From contig CAVXCA010000101.1 in the NCBI GenBank assembly GCA_963759955.1, positions 1 to 64,000 on the forward strand: DNA of 64,000 nt, written 5' to 3'. This DNA comes from Roseiarcus sp963759955 (GTDB lineage: Bacteria; Pseudomonadota; Alphaproteobacteria; Rhizobiales; Beijerinckiaceae). The position numbers were made by a program, and so were the translations under genes. The notes beneath the pieces are model-generated. The model ran no database searches. It saw only the letters and a list, made by a program, of their open reading frames with translations, and was not told the origin of the DNA. Of this stretch, positions 63,491 through 64,000 are shown piece after piece (positions within the stretch are counted from its first letter, which is position 1; every line of letters begins with the position of its first letter).

Positions 63491-63865
63491 TCAGATGCCG
63501 GACGCGTCGACGCCGCAAGCGTCGCCGTCCGGCACGCAATAGAGGCCGTAGAGCGTGTTCAGGATCGCCGTGACCTCGCGCCCCGAGAGCCGGTAGTAGA
63601 TGGTCTGGGCCGAACGACGGACCTGAACGAGCTTCATTCGGCGCAGAACGGCCAAATGCTGCGACAGCGCGGACTGGCTCAGCCCGACGATCTTTTGCAG
63701 ATCGCCCACCGACCTTTCGCCGTGAATGAGATTGCATAGGACCAAGAGGCGCCACTTGCTGCCCATCGAGCGCAGCATCGCCGCGGCTTGGTCGGCGTGA
63801 ACCTCCAGTTCGTCCGGTTCGATTTCAGGCCGCACGAGCGTCAATGCGTCAACTCCGTCAAGCAA
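63491..63865 (-). CDS. Second ArsR-family repressor with the BigR/SqrR cysteine pair
   Basis: A winged-helix repressor of 117-124 residues. Cysteines at 44 (LLVLCNLIHGE) and 110 (LYGLYC), counted from the TTG at 63865, are 66 residues apart, as in BigR and SqrR. A third cysteine lies near 117. The helix LSQSALSQHLAVLRRMKLV carries the DNA contacts. There is no in-frame ATG; TTG at 63865 or 63844, or a nearby GTG, could serve. It converges on the third DsrC-like gene and may control the right half of the sulfur island. The 135 bases to the right edge show nothing further. Confidence 0.8.
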   Translation of the reverse strand: MLDGVDALTLVRPEIEPDELEVHADQAAAMLRSMGSKWRLLVLCNLIHGERSVGDLQKIVGLSQSALSQHLAVLRRMKLVQVRRSAQTIYYRLSGREVTAILNTLYGLYCVPDGDACGVDASGI

Positions 63866-64000
63866 TCCGGCGCCCTCGCGGCGCCGGCGCGATCGCTGGT
63901 TCGGCGGCGCCTGTCTTCAGGAAAAACACAATCGCGCCCCACAAGCTTGGCCTCTTCGATTCTAGCAATGAGTTCTAGGCGGAACGGCCGAAACGAGCAA

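Overview
The window reads as a stretch of chromosome from a high-GC alphaproteobacterium, most likely in the Hyphomicrobiales. The basis is gene content and order: Hsp20 next to a DUF1150 protein, leuS-lptE, a rhizobial-style C-P lyase operon, btaAB for betaine lipid, and an alphaproteobacterial BigR/SqrR sulfide regulator. It carries a complete reverse-type dissimilatory sulfite reductase (rDsr) operon with dsrEFH and dsrL, so the organism probably oxidises reduced sulfur compounds. Genus and species cannot be fixed from the sequence alone.

Layout. 0-3 kb: glyoxylate/glycerate metabolism (glycerate 2-kinase cut by the window edge, hydroxypyruvate isomerase, a GlcD/Dld-type FAD oxidase). 3-3.6 kb: BrnT-type toxin with an HTH antitoxin. 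3.6-12 kb: housekeeping genes (folA, thyA, hsp20 behind a heat-shock promoter, a zinc-ribbon/RecD-like helicase fusion, thpR, lptE, leuS). 12.4-17.4 kb: a four-PAS GGDEF-EAL protein, a ParB-like protein and a zinc alcohol dehydrogenase. 17.5-31 kb: a phosphorus-scavenging island made of phosphonate uptake (phnCDEE), C-P lyase (phnGHIJKL, hexapeptide transferase, phnM, phnN, DUF1045) and phosphorus-free betaine lipid synthesis (btaAB). Candidate Pho boxes lie before phnC and before btaA. 31-39.8 kb: a five-gene peptide/opine-type ABC transporter, an amidase, and a divergent SDR/lactonase pair.

40-64 kb: the sulfur island. It opens with a BigR/SqrR-type persulfide-sensing repressor, then TusA, a SulP transporter and sulfide:quinone reductase on the minus strand. 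Next come a DsrC-like protein, a divergent operon of a 2-oxoglutarate dioxygenase plus two tiny unknown proteins, and then dsrABEFHCMK-L-L'-JOP, a TrpD2-like gene, dsrN, cysG, a third DsrC-like protein and a second BigR/SqrR-type repressor. dsrL is tandemly duplicated, and a chimeric scar made of a dsrJ-like start and a dsrK-like end lies between the copies. An AT-rich motif recurs in three promoter regions of this island and is a candidate operator for the repressors.

Together, sulfide would be oxidised by Sqr. TusA, DsrEFH and DsrC would pass sulfur to siroheme-containing DsrAB. DsrMKJOP would connect DsrC thiols to the membrane, DsrL would pass electrons to NAD(P), and CysG and DsrN would make the siroheme amide. 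Seven genes contain single-base frameshifts, several in homopolymer runs and five of them between 52 and 59.4 kb. They look more like consensus errors than gene decay and should be checked before any gene is called a pseudogene.
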